Below, piece by piece: positions 23,251-34,532 of a stretch of 64,000 nt of DNA. This DNA comes from Bimuria novae-zelandiae CBS 107.79 (taxonomy: Eukaryota > Ascomycota > Dothideomycetes > Pleosporales > Didymosphaeriaceae), in NCBI GenBank assembly GCA_010015655.1, contig ML976698.1, positions 176,282-240,281 on the forward strand. Direction: 5' to 3'. The position numbers and the translations under genes are program-made. Position 1 is the first letter of the stretch, and each line of letters opens with the position of its first letter. The notes below the pieces were generated by a model that did not search any database, was not told where the DNA came from, and saw only the letters and a program-made list of their open reading frames with translations.

Positions 23251-23435
23251 TCATCCCCTCTCTCCGACGATTCGTCCCCAAATCACATGACCTGTCTTAC
23301 TAAATAGATAAAGTTTGGTTGCCCTGCTTCTTAGTGCGTTTTGCTATAATGTCTTCCGCTAAAGCCCGCGCTATCTGTCTTAGTATTAAAACTTGCTGTA
23401 ATAGTGTTGTCTGTCCTATCTCTTGCGATTGTTAC

Positions 23436-26400
23436 TTACTTTCCGGCTCTAAGTGCGTTGTCATGCCGTTGTCTAATCCCAACGCCTGTCTGAAGTGTTC
23501 TGAGTGCATCCGTGTGTTGCAGTATTTGTTTGGCTTCGAATTCGTTTTCTTCCTCTGGCTGGTGATAGAAGGTGGTCTTGACTGGTGTCTCTAGGTCGGC
23601 GGGTTCCAATCGGTCTATATGGAATACCGGGTGTATTTTGGCGTCTGGTGGTAATTCCAATCGGTAGTTGACCGGTGATATTTGTTCGGAAATGAAAAAT
23701 GGTCCGATTTTGACATGGTCCAGTTTCTTGTGTTTCTTTTTCTAGGTCTAAAGATTCTTTGTAAGTAGATATGCTTTATCCCCCTTCTTTAGCTAAGGTG
23801 CTGTTTTTTGTTTTTAATTTGTATAAGAAATTACTTGCTATTAAGCTTTCTCGAGGTTTTCTCGGAGTTATTCGTGTATCCTTCTTATTGTTTCTGCCAA
23901 ATTAATGGCTTCTTCTGTTCTAATAGTCGTAGGAAGTGCTTGGTTAAAGAGATATAGATATCTTTCGTGGTTTATATAGAATGGTGTATGTCCTATTGCC
24001 GCTGATATCTTGTTGTTGTATGCCAGTTGTGCCATTAGTAATAAGGAAATCCAGTTATTCTTCTGGTTATTGCAGTAGATGCGTAGGTACGTTTTAATTG
24101 TCTAATTTGTACGTTCTGTTTGTCTGTCTGTCTGTGGATGGTAGGCTGTTAATAGCTTCCGTTTCGTTCTAATAAGCGCTATAAGCGTTGTCTAGTAGTT
24201 TAATATAAAGAGTTTGTCTCGATCGCTAATAATTGTCTTTAGTATGCCGTGGTGTCGTATAAGTTAATCTAGGATAAGGAATGCGAGTTCCTTGGCCGTA
24301 GTTGTTTTCTAACATGGTAGTAGTTCCACGTATTTGGTGAATCTGCATACGATTACCAATATAGAGTTATAGCTTACTCCTGTTATAAAGTCCATAGCGA
24401 TATCTTCCCATGGTGCTGTCGGTATTTAGATGGCTTATATTTCTCTGTATTTGCGATGTGTTACGTGTTTATTACGTTAGTAGTCTGCGCATTTACGGAT
24501 GTATTTGGTTACTACTTCCTTAATTCCTTTAAAGCTGTAGTTCCGTTAGATAAGTTCTATTATCTTGGTGATGCCTGGGTGTCCGTACACAGGGTTATCG
24601 TGGTATTACCATATAATTTCTGTTTATTGGTCCTTGGGTACTTCTCGTATTGCCATGAGGAGTTGGTTAAGTTCTATAGTTAGTCCTAATAATCTATCAT
24701 CGTTCTGTTTTAGGATTACTAAGTAGGTTTTAATTTTGTTTCCTGCGAGGTCGCTGCGTTTGCTTAAGGCGTCTACTCGTTCGTTTTCTCTACCTAGAGT
24801 GTACATGATTTTAAACTTGTATTATCCCAAAGTCTCTGCCCATCTCGCTTGTCGAGGTGTTAATTCTTTGGTTGTTGTGAATCTAAGAAGATTCTTATAG
24901 TCTATAAAGATTGTAAGGTCTAAGTAGCTATATACGTAGATCCTCTAATACTTTAGTGCTTTAATAATTGCATATAGTTCCTTGTCGTGTATATTATATC
25001 GTGATTCTGTATCGTTAAGTTTGCATAAGTAGTAAGCGATTAGGTGCTACTATCTGTTCTTCTCTTGTTTAGCGCATGCTCCTAGTGCCAAATCGCTTAC
25101 GTTTGTCTCGATCTTTATTAGTTTTCCGTCCTAGAAGTGTATAAGTACTGGTGGTTCGATACATGCTTTGCGTAGTGTCTGAAATGCTTCTTCGTATTCT
25201 ATTGTCTATTTAAAGGGTGTATCCTTCCTAGTAAGGTTTATAAGGGGTATTGTGATCTTTGCGTAATCTTAGATAAATTGTTAATTAAATCCACAGAATC
25301 CTAAGAATTCTTAGATGTTCTTTGCTATTTTTGGTCGTGGCTAGTCCTTAACGTATTTAATCTTGTTAGGGCTTACCTTAATTCCTTCTATGTTAATAAC
25401 ATGTCCTAGGAATTTAAGTTCTATCTAAAAGAACTTGCATTTTTCTGGTTTAAGCCATAGGTGTAAATCGTTAAGTTCTTTAAGTACTATCTTGACATGT
25501 TCCACATAGTCGTCGAGGTTGTCCGAGTAGATTAGGATGTCGTCTATGTATGCGATAATAAAGATATCTAGGTAATATTAGAGTACGTTATTAATAAGCG
25601 CTTAAAATGTTGCTGGCGCGTTCGTAAGTCCAAATAGCATAATAGTGTACTCGAATAGTCCATATCAAGACCTAAATGCTATCTTCTATTCTTTACCTTT
25701 CTTAATCTAGATAAGGTGGTATCTATCGCGTAGGTCTAGCGAGGTGAATACCTTTACCTGTGCTAGCCTGTCTCGTAGTTCCGTAATATTCGGTAGTGGA
25801 TAGCGATTCTTAATTATTATATTATTAAGTTTTTAATAGTCTACGCAGGGCCTTAGTTCGCCGCTCTTCTTAGGTATAAACATAAATAGGCTTGCCGCTA
25901 GTAACGTTAATAGTTGTATATATCCTTTCGCTAGGTTTATCTTAATAAATTCTTTTTCTTGTTAGAGTTCTTTGCCTAATTTTATGTATAGTAGTCTAAA
26001 GGGTGGCGTCTTCCCTTTTTCTAGGTTAATCGTATAATCCTAGAGTTAGTGCTTAGGTAGATTTGCTTTTCCTTCCTCTTCTCGAAACAGATGGCTTTAT
26101 TCTATAAACTATTCGGGGATAACGTGGGTTGTGCGTTGCTCTCTTTCCTTTGCAGGAATTGGCTCATCCACTATCTCGCGCTCTGTGACCTGGTGGTTCC
26201 TGCCAGCGTCTGCCAAGGTTAATCTGTTCTTGATCTTTAATTTCGAGACTATAGTGTTAATAGCTCTCTTATCTACTATTAAACTTTGCTAATGCGTAGG
26301 CTTTACTTGCGATGCATAGTTATAGCGCTTAAAGGATAGCGTTCGTTATTCCTAATTAATTATAGGGTTGTGCTTCCTAAACTAGGTTAGTCCTAATATT

Positions 26401-28560
26401 ACGTCGTGACTGGCTTCCTTAAGGATATTAAGGGTAATCGTTTCCTAGTGTCTATGGATCTTAAGTGTTGTCTTAACCTCGTATTTGACTTGTGGCATGC
26501 CTGGCATTAGGTGTCTATTCGCGATATAGATAACATAAGCTTCTACCTTCTAACGCTTATAGAGTCCTGCTCTATTAAGTGCTTTTCGCGAGATATAGCT
26601 TTATTGTGCTCCTGAATCTAGCATAGCCTTTATTCATGTTTCTTTAAGCTGAACTGGTAGCTTAATTAGTGCTTAACTATTAATAGTATTTAGCTCTCTA
26701 AAGGCGTCTTCCCTCCTAAGCCTAGGTCTAAAAAAGACATCTTATCTATAGGTAGCTTTGTGGGATTAAGGTGTCCTTCCTTCTTCTTCTCCTAAGGCTG
26801 CTGCTAGGCCTTTTCTAGGAGAGCTTCATCGTTTTCTTCCTTTTGTACCGTTTTAATCCTAAGGGTCGTAGTCCTTTTTAGTATGCAATTAAACCCATAC
26901 TTTTCTTTTTACTTTTTATATTCCTTATAATCGGGGTATAAGCATGTTTGCCACTTGTTAGATACGTATTTCCTATTAACTAGTAGCGATATTACTTAGT
27001 TTAACGCTTAGTTAAGGTGTGGAAAGTATCGTGTTTTGCGCTTGTCCTAAAGGTGAACGTTATAATAGGCGATAGGGTAGTTAAACCACTCCTATCTACA
27101 TTATTAATACGTTTAGGGAAAGTAACTATATTCCTTGGCTTGGTAATAAATAGTATATTAGTCTTCTTTATAGAGGGTCCATCGTATAGTCTCATGCGTA
27201 GGATTACGGTAGTCCAGGTCGTACTATGGTTTGTAGTTTAGGTTTTTGTTTAGGTATTTCTTCTTAGGATCTTCGTGGGCGTAGCGGTGGTCCGCCATTT
27301 CTCGTGCCGCTTTACTAACTAGGTCGGGTTAGTAAGCATGAAAAAATGCTTCTGCGTAGTTTTATTATTCTATCGCTATAAACCTAAAATCTCCTTCCCT
27401 TAGTTAGTGTTTTTCTAAAAAGTTAAAAACATTCGTTGTCTTGCTAGTAACAGGTTTGCTCTAGCTAGGGTAAGGTGTAAGAGATCGAGGTATTGGTTCC
27501 TTCTCCTTTCCTTTATTATCCGAACTTTTGTGTGTATCCTTGTAGAGTCGTGAGTTAGGTAATTCCGATTATTCTAATTCTTTATTGTGGATGTCGATCT
27601 GCTTAATAGCGTCTATTACCTACTATTCTTCGTTAGTGGTTTCTTCTTTGTTGACGGATAGTACGTTTAACTATTTAATAACCTTATTCTTAGATCTGCA
27701 GTTCCTAGTAATATAACCTAGTTTATTACATATAAAGCAAGTACGTGTCTTGGTTTCTTAGCGTTAGGTTCTATCTAAGATACGCTTATTATCTTTTAGC
27801 TAGTAAGAGCCTATTCCTCTTCCTTTTTTTCTAATTATGACGTTAAGCTGTCCGTAGTGGATTCCTTCTATAGGTTGCGGTCTATAGTTATCTTGTTGCT
27901 ACCTTAGTTAGTAGTTAGTCTTTGCGGGCGGTCTTATATATTCTTAAGATTAGTTCTAGCGTAGGTCGCGTTCTAGCTTGTACCATGCTTCGTCGATTTA
28001 AATTGCTTCCTTAGATAGTTCTTCTAATGTATTAGTCTTGGCTCTAGTGCGTAGGAGTTCCTCGCGCACGGTCCTCTTTAGTCCTTTGTAATATATTACT
28101 GTAAGGGTAGCGTTGTTCTAGTTAATTTAGTCTGCATACTTGCGGAATTTAGAGTCGTATTCTGCTGCAGAGCGTACCTGTCTGAGGTTTTAGATAGCTC
28201 GCTCGGTAATAGCTTCTTGGTTTGTAATTCTAAAGTACTGTTTAACTTTTTTGTAGAACTTATTATAGTCCTCTATAATCTAGTTAGTTGCGTTATCGGT
28301 TTTGTTGTCTCTAGCCAGATATTGGTTAAGATAAGGTCGAATCTATTTTAAAGTATTTCCTTTTATAAAGGTTGCAGCAAACATGGTCTTATTAGCGTTA
28401 TCTTAGTCCTTGTCCTTTATTCTGTAGAAGTAAAGGTTAAGCTATAAGATCTAAAGTTCCGTGTGCTTGCAGTCTCCGTAAAAGAAGTTAGGTTTACTAT
28501 AAGTGCCTCCTTTAATAGTCGTGATACTATCCTTAGGGGTACCTATAGGTACATTGGAAA
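23436..28560 (-). pseudogene. G2 gag-pol relic, lacking the chromodomain core
   Basis: Read on the minus strand: gag at about 28500-27500 with mutated zinc-knuckle remnants, protease near 26650, and RT at about 26000-25500 with LTNAPATF and an intact AYIDDILIYSDN. RNase H and the following block include HDKELYAIIKALKY, FTTTKELTPRQARWAETLG and MYTLGRENERVDALSKRSDL. Integrase starts with QYHDNPVYGHPGITKI. The C-terminal end (23660-23436) is open: [19 protein letters not shown], then [21 protein letters not shown]1 has a chromodomain at this point, but here the KWKGY block is missing and the frame ends soon after, so a 3' deletion of roughly 0.5-0.6 kb relative to G1 is likely. Inactive. Confidence 0.87.
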
Positions 28561-28586
28561 GGTCGTCGTATCCGCTTATGTTAAGG

Positions 28587-28594
28587 GTGTTTAA
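28587..28594 (-). other. Putative self-priming site of G2
   Basis: On the minus strand TTAAACAC starts 2 nt after the 5' LTR and is complementary to GTGTTTAA at 28793-28786. The less mutated 3' LTR has GTGTTCAA at the same place, so the pairing may originally have been TTGAACAC with GTGTTCAA. Confidence 0.5.
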
Positions 28595-28596
28595 GA

Positions 28597-29071
28597 TGTT
28601 AAGTCTAATAGGGTAGCTAATCCCTAAGGGGCTAAGGTTAGTACTCGGGCAAGAGTAGTAGCAATAAGATAAGGGGTCTTAATAGCTTGCGCGTATTAAA
28701 GCGGTGTTAGTATTAAAGGTGTGTATAGTATAATTAAATTAATAAAGTTGCTTATTCAGATCTAAACGATAGATTGATAAACAGGTTAAACACGAGGTGG
28801 AAGAGTCTATCCTTATGTTCCTATATACTTAGCATGCTCGACTTGCTTGACTCGAGCAGAGCGAGCACAGCCTTGGCCTTATGCACCTGCTCGACTTGCT
28901 CGACTTGAGCAGAGCGAGCACAGCCTTGGCCTTATGCACCTGCTCGACTTGCTTGCTTCGAGCGCTTTGAGTAGTCACGTGACCTGCCTATTGCTGTGCC
29001 ACTATTGGCTCCCATAAGACCTTGTCCGTCTCAGAATGTTAGCCTGGTGATGCTAAATACAGATCCTAATA
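28597..29071 (-). repeat. G2 5' LTR (475 bp, with 53-bp tandem duplication)
   Basis: A 53-bp unit starting at a GCTCGACTTGC motif is present twice (about 28830-28940) and only once in the other LTR. TATATAG on the minus strand (28827-28821) precedes GTGTTTAA (28793-28786) by 34 nt. Confidence 0.9.
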
Positions 29072-31589
29072 ACTACCTCATACGAATAGCAGCAGGTGAC
29101 GAGTGGAAGATAGCCTTTTAAACTAGATACGGACTGTTTAAGTACTAAGTTATGCCTTTTAGACTCACGAACGCACCAGCAACGTTCTAAGTAATAATTA
29201 ATAACGTACTAAGGAACTACCTTAATATATTTATAGTTGCCTACCTCGACAACATCCTAGTATTCTCTAAACAAGAGAAGGAGCATGTATAATACGTAAA
29301 AATAGTACTACAAGCGCTAGACAGCGCCAACCTATAATTAAAACTTAAGAAATGCAGATTCCATGTCACAGAATTAGAGTTTCTAGGACATGTTATTAAT
29401 ACCGAAGGTATCTAAGTAAGCCCTTTAAAGATTAAGGAAGTAAAGAAGTAGAAATTACCTACTAGCCTTAAGGAAGTATAAGCCTTCCTTAGATTTACTA
29501 GATTTAATAGACAGTTTATTACAGACTACTCTAGAATTACACTACCACTCACGAACCTCACGAAGAAAGACAAACCTTTTAATTAGATAAAAGAATGTGA
29601 ATAAGCATTCTAAATACTACAAAAAGTATATATTACGCCACTAGTCCTTATATACTTCTAGGATAATAAACCCCTGCGTATTAAAATAGACGCAAGCGAC
29701 TTAGCAGTTAGAGCATGTGCGAAATAAGAGAAGAATGGCAAATGGCACCTAGTTGCATACTACGCATACAAGTTTACACTCGAAGAATTACGATATAAAG
29801 TACACGACAAAGAACTACTCGCAATTATAAAAGCTATTAAACACTAGAGGATCTACGCACATAGTTACTTAAAACTTATAATCTTTATAGACTATAAAAA
29901 CCTTACACGTTTTACAACCACGAAAGAACTGAACCAACGATAAGGAAGATAGTTAGAAACACTAGGACAATATAAATTTAAAATTATGTACACCCTAGGT
30001 AAGGAAAACGGACGAGCAGATGCTCTCAGTAGAATAAATAACTATAAAGAAAAAGTTAAAACCTACTCCGTAATACTAAAACAAAATTCTAATAGTTTTT
30101 TTAGAACCTACGGTAGAACTTAATTAACTCCTTGTACTCACACGAGAAGTACCCAAGGAACAATAGATAGAGGTTATACAATAATACCACAACGACCCTA
30201 TATACGGACACCCCGGAATTAAAAAGACAATGGAACTAATCTAGAGGAACTATAGCTTTAAAGAAGTTAAGGAAGTAGTAGTAATATATATACGCAAGTG
30301 CGTAGAATGCTAGCGTAATAAATACGTAACACATCTCAAGTACGGAGAGATGCAAGCCATCTAGATACCCACAGCACCATAGGAAGACATCGTAATAGAC
30401 TTTATTACAGGATTGCCAAAGTTAAAAGACCTTACAAACAGAGTAAGCTACGACGCAATACTAGTAATCGTATATAGATTCACTAAGTACGTGGAACTAC
30501 TACTATGCAAAAAGACAACGACGGCAACGGAACTAGCATTCCTTATCCTAAACTAACTTATATAATATCATGGCATCCCTAAGACAATTATCAGCGACAG
30601 AGACAAGCTCTTTACCTTAAACTACTAGACAACACTCATGGCACTTATCGGAACAAAACGAAAGCTATTAATAGCTTATCACCCACAGACGGACGGATAA
30701 ACAGAACGTACGAATTAAACAATAGAAACGTACCTACGCATCTACTATAACAACTAGAAAAATAACTAGATTTTCCTATTACTAATGGCACAATTAGCAT
30801 ACAACAACAAGATATTAGCAATAACTGGATATACACCGTTCTATGTAAACTACGGAAGACATCTATATCTCTTTAATTAGACATTTCCTACTGCTATTAG
30901 AGCGGAAGAAGCCATCAACACGGCTATAAAAATAAAAGAAATATATTAACAACTCTAAGAGAACTTTGAGAAAGCTTAACAGCAAAGCATTTCCTACACG
31001 AACTAAAAAAGAAAAATGGCACCTTAGCTAAAGAAGGGGGATAAAGCATACCTGCTTACGGAAAATTTTCGAACCTAGAAGAAGAAGCATAAGAAACTAG
31101 ATTATATTAAAGTTAGGCTATTTTTTATTATCGAACAAGTATCACCGGTCAACTACTAATTAGAATTACTACTAGACGCTAAGATACACCCAGTATTCTA
31201 TATTAACTAATTGGAACCCGCAGACCCAGAAACACCAGTTAAAACCACTTTCTATTATAAACTAGAGGAAGAAACTAAATTCGAAGTTAAGAGGATACTA
31301 CGATACACGAATTAGCCACAAACATACCTAATTAAGTGGAAGGGATATCTATACTTAGAGAATACATAGGAACTAGAAGCAAACCTTAGAAACTGTCGCT
31401 AAGCGTTGGCACAGTACTATCGTCAAACTAAGAGGCAGAAGGAGGGGAACCGATTAAGAACTTATTAAGAAGAAGATCCGTCGACGGATCTAGAGGAAGA
31501 TTGTTGGCCTGTGACTAGCCTGGATTAGCGAAAGGACCGACACCTCGGGACGGAGCAGCCGCACTCGCACTATCCGCCTCCTAGGTCCG

Positions 31590-31970
31590 TTAGGCTTTCG
31601 TAATCGCCAAATTACGGCGCGCAAACTCTTGCTTATAACTTTTTACCTCTAATAATTTGCGCTTAGCGCGAGCGACGACTTCCTCCGCGCGAGTAAGCTC
31701 TAACTCCTTCTTACGCTTCTCTTGCTCCACCCTCTCCTATTCTTCTTTAGGAATATATAACTCGCACTCTGCGTAGGCAGCAATGTAGCTAGCGCAACGA
31801 CTAGATACAGTATCCACGAAACACTATAAGTTTTTCTTTATACACCTTTCGTAACGAAACACTATCTCCTCTAACGCCGTACGAATACGGACTACTTAAT
31901 CATGTTACTCTTAAGTTAAAGTCTTCTTGCGAGGCGCGCGCGCTTTATAAGGCTTAGGATCCTTAGGCAT
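31590..31970 (-). pseudogene. Antisense coiled-coil frame between G1 pol and 3' LTR
   Basis: This lies on the strand opposite to gag-pol. From ATG 31970 a single frame of 126 codons runs to TAA at 31592-31590, interrupted by five TAA/TAG codons only. It starts MPKDPKPYKARAPRKKT (basic), continues with RIRTALEEIVFRYERCIKKN, then SSRCASYIAAYAECELYIPK, and ends in a Glu/Lys/Arg-rich probable coiled coil. The G3 element has a related frame at the same place and orientation (61769-62215). I do not recognise the family. The basic, coiled-coil tail faintly recalls pogo transposase tails, but no transposase core is present. Confidence 0.6.
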
Positions 31971-32099
31971 AGTTAAGAAGGTAATTAGGTTTTAGAAATA
32001 ATTAGGACCTACGATAATACTTATATAGGACGACTGCTTATGTAGCCACACAGCAAGGCGCAGGGATATCAGGACGATATCTAGAAGGAGGGGAGGTAA

Positions 32100-32568
32100 T
32101 GTTAGGATCCGAGCGACCTACAAGTGTCAAGGACTAACGATGGGCAGCCGCGGGGTAACCATCGGTAGGACTGCACTATCGAGGTCACGTGATCTACTAT
32201 CCCGCCAAGAATACTATCCTAGATAGCACAACCCTCCTGGATGGCACAACCCTCCCGGATAGCATAACCCTCCTAGATGGCATAACCATCCAGGATGGCA
32301 CAGGATTATGGGATGGCAGGAAAAGGATTAAATATATAAACCTACACAAATACCCTTATGGCATTCGTGTTTAACCTGTTTATTAATCTATTGTTTAGAT
32401 CTAAATAAGCAACCTTGTTGATTTAATTATTCTGTATATACTTTTAATACTAACGCCCTAGTGACAAGCGCAAGCTATTACTACAACCCTCTCTTGTCCT
32501 ACTAGTATTCCTGCCCGAGAACCAACCTTAGCCCCTTAGGGATTAGCTATCTCTTTGGGATCTTAACA
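32100..32568 (+). repeat. G1 3' LTR
   Basis: Same length as the 5' LTR (469 bp). Differences between the two are nearly all C/T or G/A, as RIP produces. It has the same tandem unit at about 32215-32300. Confidence 0.92.
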
Positions 32569-32573
32569 GGATC

Positions 32574-33656
32574 CTATTAAAATTTTTACCTAGTATAAGC
32601 TTATAAAGGAGACGCGCTAGAGGTATAGCATATAGAATAAAAATACCTATAACTTTAATAAAATAAGCGTTGCTATAGGTGTTACAGCAATATCTAAAGT
32701 AGTTATAAGTTTTACTATAATTAGTTAAGTAGTTACTATATAGCTAAGTAACTATAAATAAATAATAATAATTAAGAGCGTTTACGCGTCTAACTAGGCT
32801 ATTTTACTTTTTATTATTTTATTAAAATAGCTCTACTAAGCTAGCTAGTATAAAAACTTATTTACTAATTAGGTAGTTGCTATTAGCAATAATAGCTAAA
32901 TAATAAATAACTTAGGCTTTATCTAACTATAGTATTTTAATTAATATATAGCGTCTCGTACCTCTAGTATCTATTAACTACTTATACTTAATAACTATAG
33001 TAGCTATGCGACACTAGCGTTTAACTAATACTATATAGAAAATAAGATTATTAGTCTATATATGCCTGCGCACATGCCGTACCTCCTATAGCTACTAGAT
33101 ATTAGCTATTTCTTGCCTCTTAAGGTAGCATATAGCTAGTAGGTGTAGGAGCTCGCGCGACAAGGCGTCCTTTATATTAATAAGATAGACTTCCTACAGG
33201 CCTACCTACGTATTAGGGAGACAGTCTTTATAAAGAAGAATATTAAAACTAGCTTTTAAGTAATAGGACTAGTTCTTACCTATCTAAATTATATTCTATT
33301 ATTACTTACTATAGTTAGGATGCACTCTCTACCTTAGATAAAAATTAATACTAAGAGTATATAAATAGTAGAAATACTATATACTAGGATTTAACTAAAA
33401 TAGCAAGCTTAACTTATTAAAAATTTACTTTACTATTAATTTTAAAGCCCTACTAGTTAAGCTATTTACTAGGTTGTTAAAAGTTATTAGCTTATAATAA
33501 ACTTAATAACTATACTTACAGTAGAGGTAGTAAAGCTTTAGTAAGCTAATTAACGCTATTAGCGTAAGCAGTACTAACGGCGATAGTATATTACCTATAA
33601 AAGAGCTTTATAAGCTATAGAAGGTTAATTGCTTACTGCAAAGGCTAAAAGGATAG
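32574..33656 (+). other. Second half of the Fot1-like A transposase
   Basis: This AT-rich stretch continues the element A transposase after G1. Clear blocks are YNFNKISVAIGV and the end block near 33070-33240. Elsewhere stops are too dense to read. Confidence 0.7.
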
Positions 33657-34101
33657 TGTTATAACCCAGGGACATCGGGACGGACGAGCCTTATGACGGT
33701 ACACAAGCCCCACCTGAGGATGACGTAATATCCCAGGCTGTCCCAGACGCCAAGCCTATAGGATAATGTGGGACCACGTGACCCAGGTCACGTGACGACC
33801 CAGGAATCCCAAGAAATCCCATAGACCCGAGGCATAGGATACTGTGGGACTTCATGGGACAGGGGGGATATTTATACACAAGAGGTTTCCTATATTATAC
33901 TTCTTATAGTTAACTTATATATCTTCTGTGTGAGTACGTTCTCTTATATAAACTAATAGTTATCTTATTTATTATAAAATAAAATTATATAGCTACGCGC
34001 TAAGTGTTGCATTAACTTATATTATTAAATAATCTATAAAGTGCTACTTTAGCCTTACTGCCCTAACCCAGATCGGACCAAGGTGTGAGCGCCTCATAAC
34101 A
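33657..34101 (+). repeat. Solo LTR of the G3-related family
   Basis: It begins TGTTATAACCC and ends GCCTCATAACA (445 bp). Flanks GATAG (33652-33656) and GGTAG (34102-34106) are a target duplication with one G/A difference. Its second half matches the G3 LTR (CTTATATATCTTCTGTG, then GTGTGAGCGCC); the first half differs and is rich in CCCA/TGGG palindromes. No internal sequence is attached, so recombination between two LTRs is likely. Confidence 0.8.
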
Positions 34102-34532
34102 GGTAGTATAGCAGGTAGAACAAGAGGATCGCGTAAGGTAATAATAAGCACCACCTACGTGTAGTAACTATTACGAATAAGACTATAGAAGAACTTAGTA
34201 TAGATAGAGATTATAGTTATTATATAAATTTATTTATAGAAAATTTAACTATCGCGTTATTAAGCTATTGTGTAGAAAGCTACGTTAGTTTTAGTAGAGT
34301 GCACCACTAAGTGATAGAACACGTTACCTAACGTGTTTTATTAGTTAGTGCGCCACATTAGTTAGTGAGCCATCCCACCAAGACGCGCAACACCTCAACA
34401 CTAATATCTCTATAATAATAAGGGGTTTTTGTATAGAATTTTATATAGAGGTAGTTTATTACTGTCTACACTAAATCCTCTTATATCCTTATTTATAGCA
34501 CTTACTACACGTTAGTAGTGCTCGCTAGCAGG

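Larger units (their letters stand above)
22829..29071 (-). mobile_element. Gypsy LTR retrotransposon G2, nested in the RT of G1
   Basis: The target duplication ACTAC stands at 22824-22828 and 29072-29076. LTRs end in TGTT..AACA form (the last CA of one copy is now TA). Orientation is minus: the 5' LTR is at 28597-29071 and the 3' LTR at 22829-23250, preceded by a purine tract (GGAGAGAGGGGATGA read on the minus strand, 23251-23265). Its pol is closely related to that of G1 (both have a YTLGRENER/YTLGKENGR-type block after RNase H), so this is a relative of the same clade. Confidence 0.93.
21944..31430 (+). pseudogene. G1 pol relic: protease, RT, RNase H, integrase, chromodomain (split)
   Basis: The protease is an open stretch at 21944-22186 beginning MLDSGAQESYVLKKAL, with the DSGA active site. 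RT starts near 22500 (LEEGKTPPFRLLYR, then [19 protein letters not shown]) and is cut by G2 at 22828. It resumes at 29072 with IRIAAGDEWKIAF, LTNAPATF and AYLDNIL, where the YxDD box has Asn for the second Asp. RNase H follows (KIDASD; VHDKELLAIIKAIKH). Integrase lies at about 30140-31150 (HPGIKKTMELI; then ISDRDKLFT, HPQTDG and YNNKILAITGYTPFYVNYG). The end has IHPVFYINQLEPADPETPVK and a chromodomain-like LIKWKGY near 31330. Chromodomains direct integration to heterochromatin. Numerous stops; inactive. Confidence 0.9.
19485..32568 (+). mobile_element. Gypsy LTR retrotransposon G1 (chromovirus type), split by G2
   Basis: Both LTRs are 469 bp, begin TGTTAGGATCC and end TCTTAACA. An exact 5-bp target duplication GGATC stands at 19480-19484 and 32569-32573. 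A polypurine tract (GAAGGAGGGGAGG) precedes the 3' LTR at 32083-32096. Internal order is gag, protease, reverse transcriptase, RNase H, integrase, chromodomain, then an antisense frame. Without nested G2 the element is about 6.8 kb. It is heavily RIP-mutated. Confidence 0.93.
19136..34324 (+). mobile_element. Fot1-like element A, inside the hAT, split by Gypsy G1
   Basis: The TIR starts ACGTGTTCCACCACTTAGTGG at 19136, and the matching right end is at 34324 (GTGATAGAACACGT). TA flanks both (19134-19135, 34325-34326). Removing Gypsy G1 and the LTR at 33657-34101 leaves about 1.65 kb, near the usual Fot1 size. The plus-strand transposase relic reads FYNQRTLYED before G1 and PIKIF, YNFNKISVAIGV after it, so G1 cut the gene between ED and P. 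At about 33070-33240 comes MPAHMPYLL, then LDISYFLPLKVAYS, then VQELARQGVLYINKIDFLQAY, the DDE_1 end block (family: LPPHSSHLLQPLDVGCF.PLK). Many stops are present; it is inactive. Confidence 0.82.

Noticed and set aside
23319..23594. 91-codon plus-strand Cys-rich frame in G2, considered as a small secreted protein
   Set aside because: It is antisense to the integrase C-terminal coding and has no signal peptide context; unlike the G1 and G3 antisense frames it has no relative here.
22829..29071. Idea that the G1-G2 region is one element with inverted halves
   Set aside because: G2 has its own LTRs and ACTAC duplication, and the RT of G1 continues across it.
33691..33879. 62-codon minus-strand frame in the LTR at 33657
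   Set aside because: It lies in a non-coding LTR rich in palindromes.
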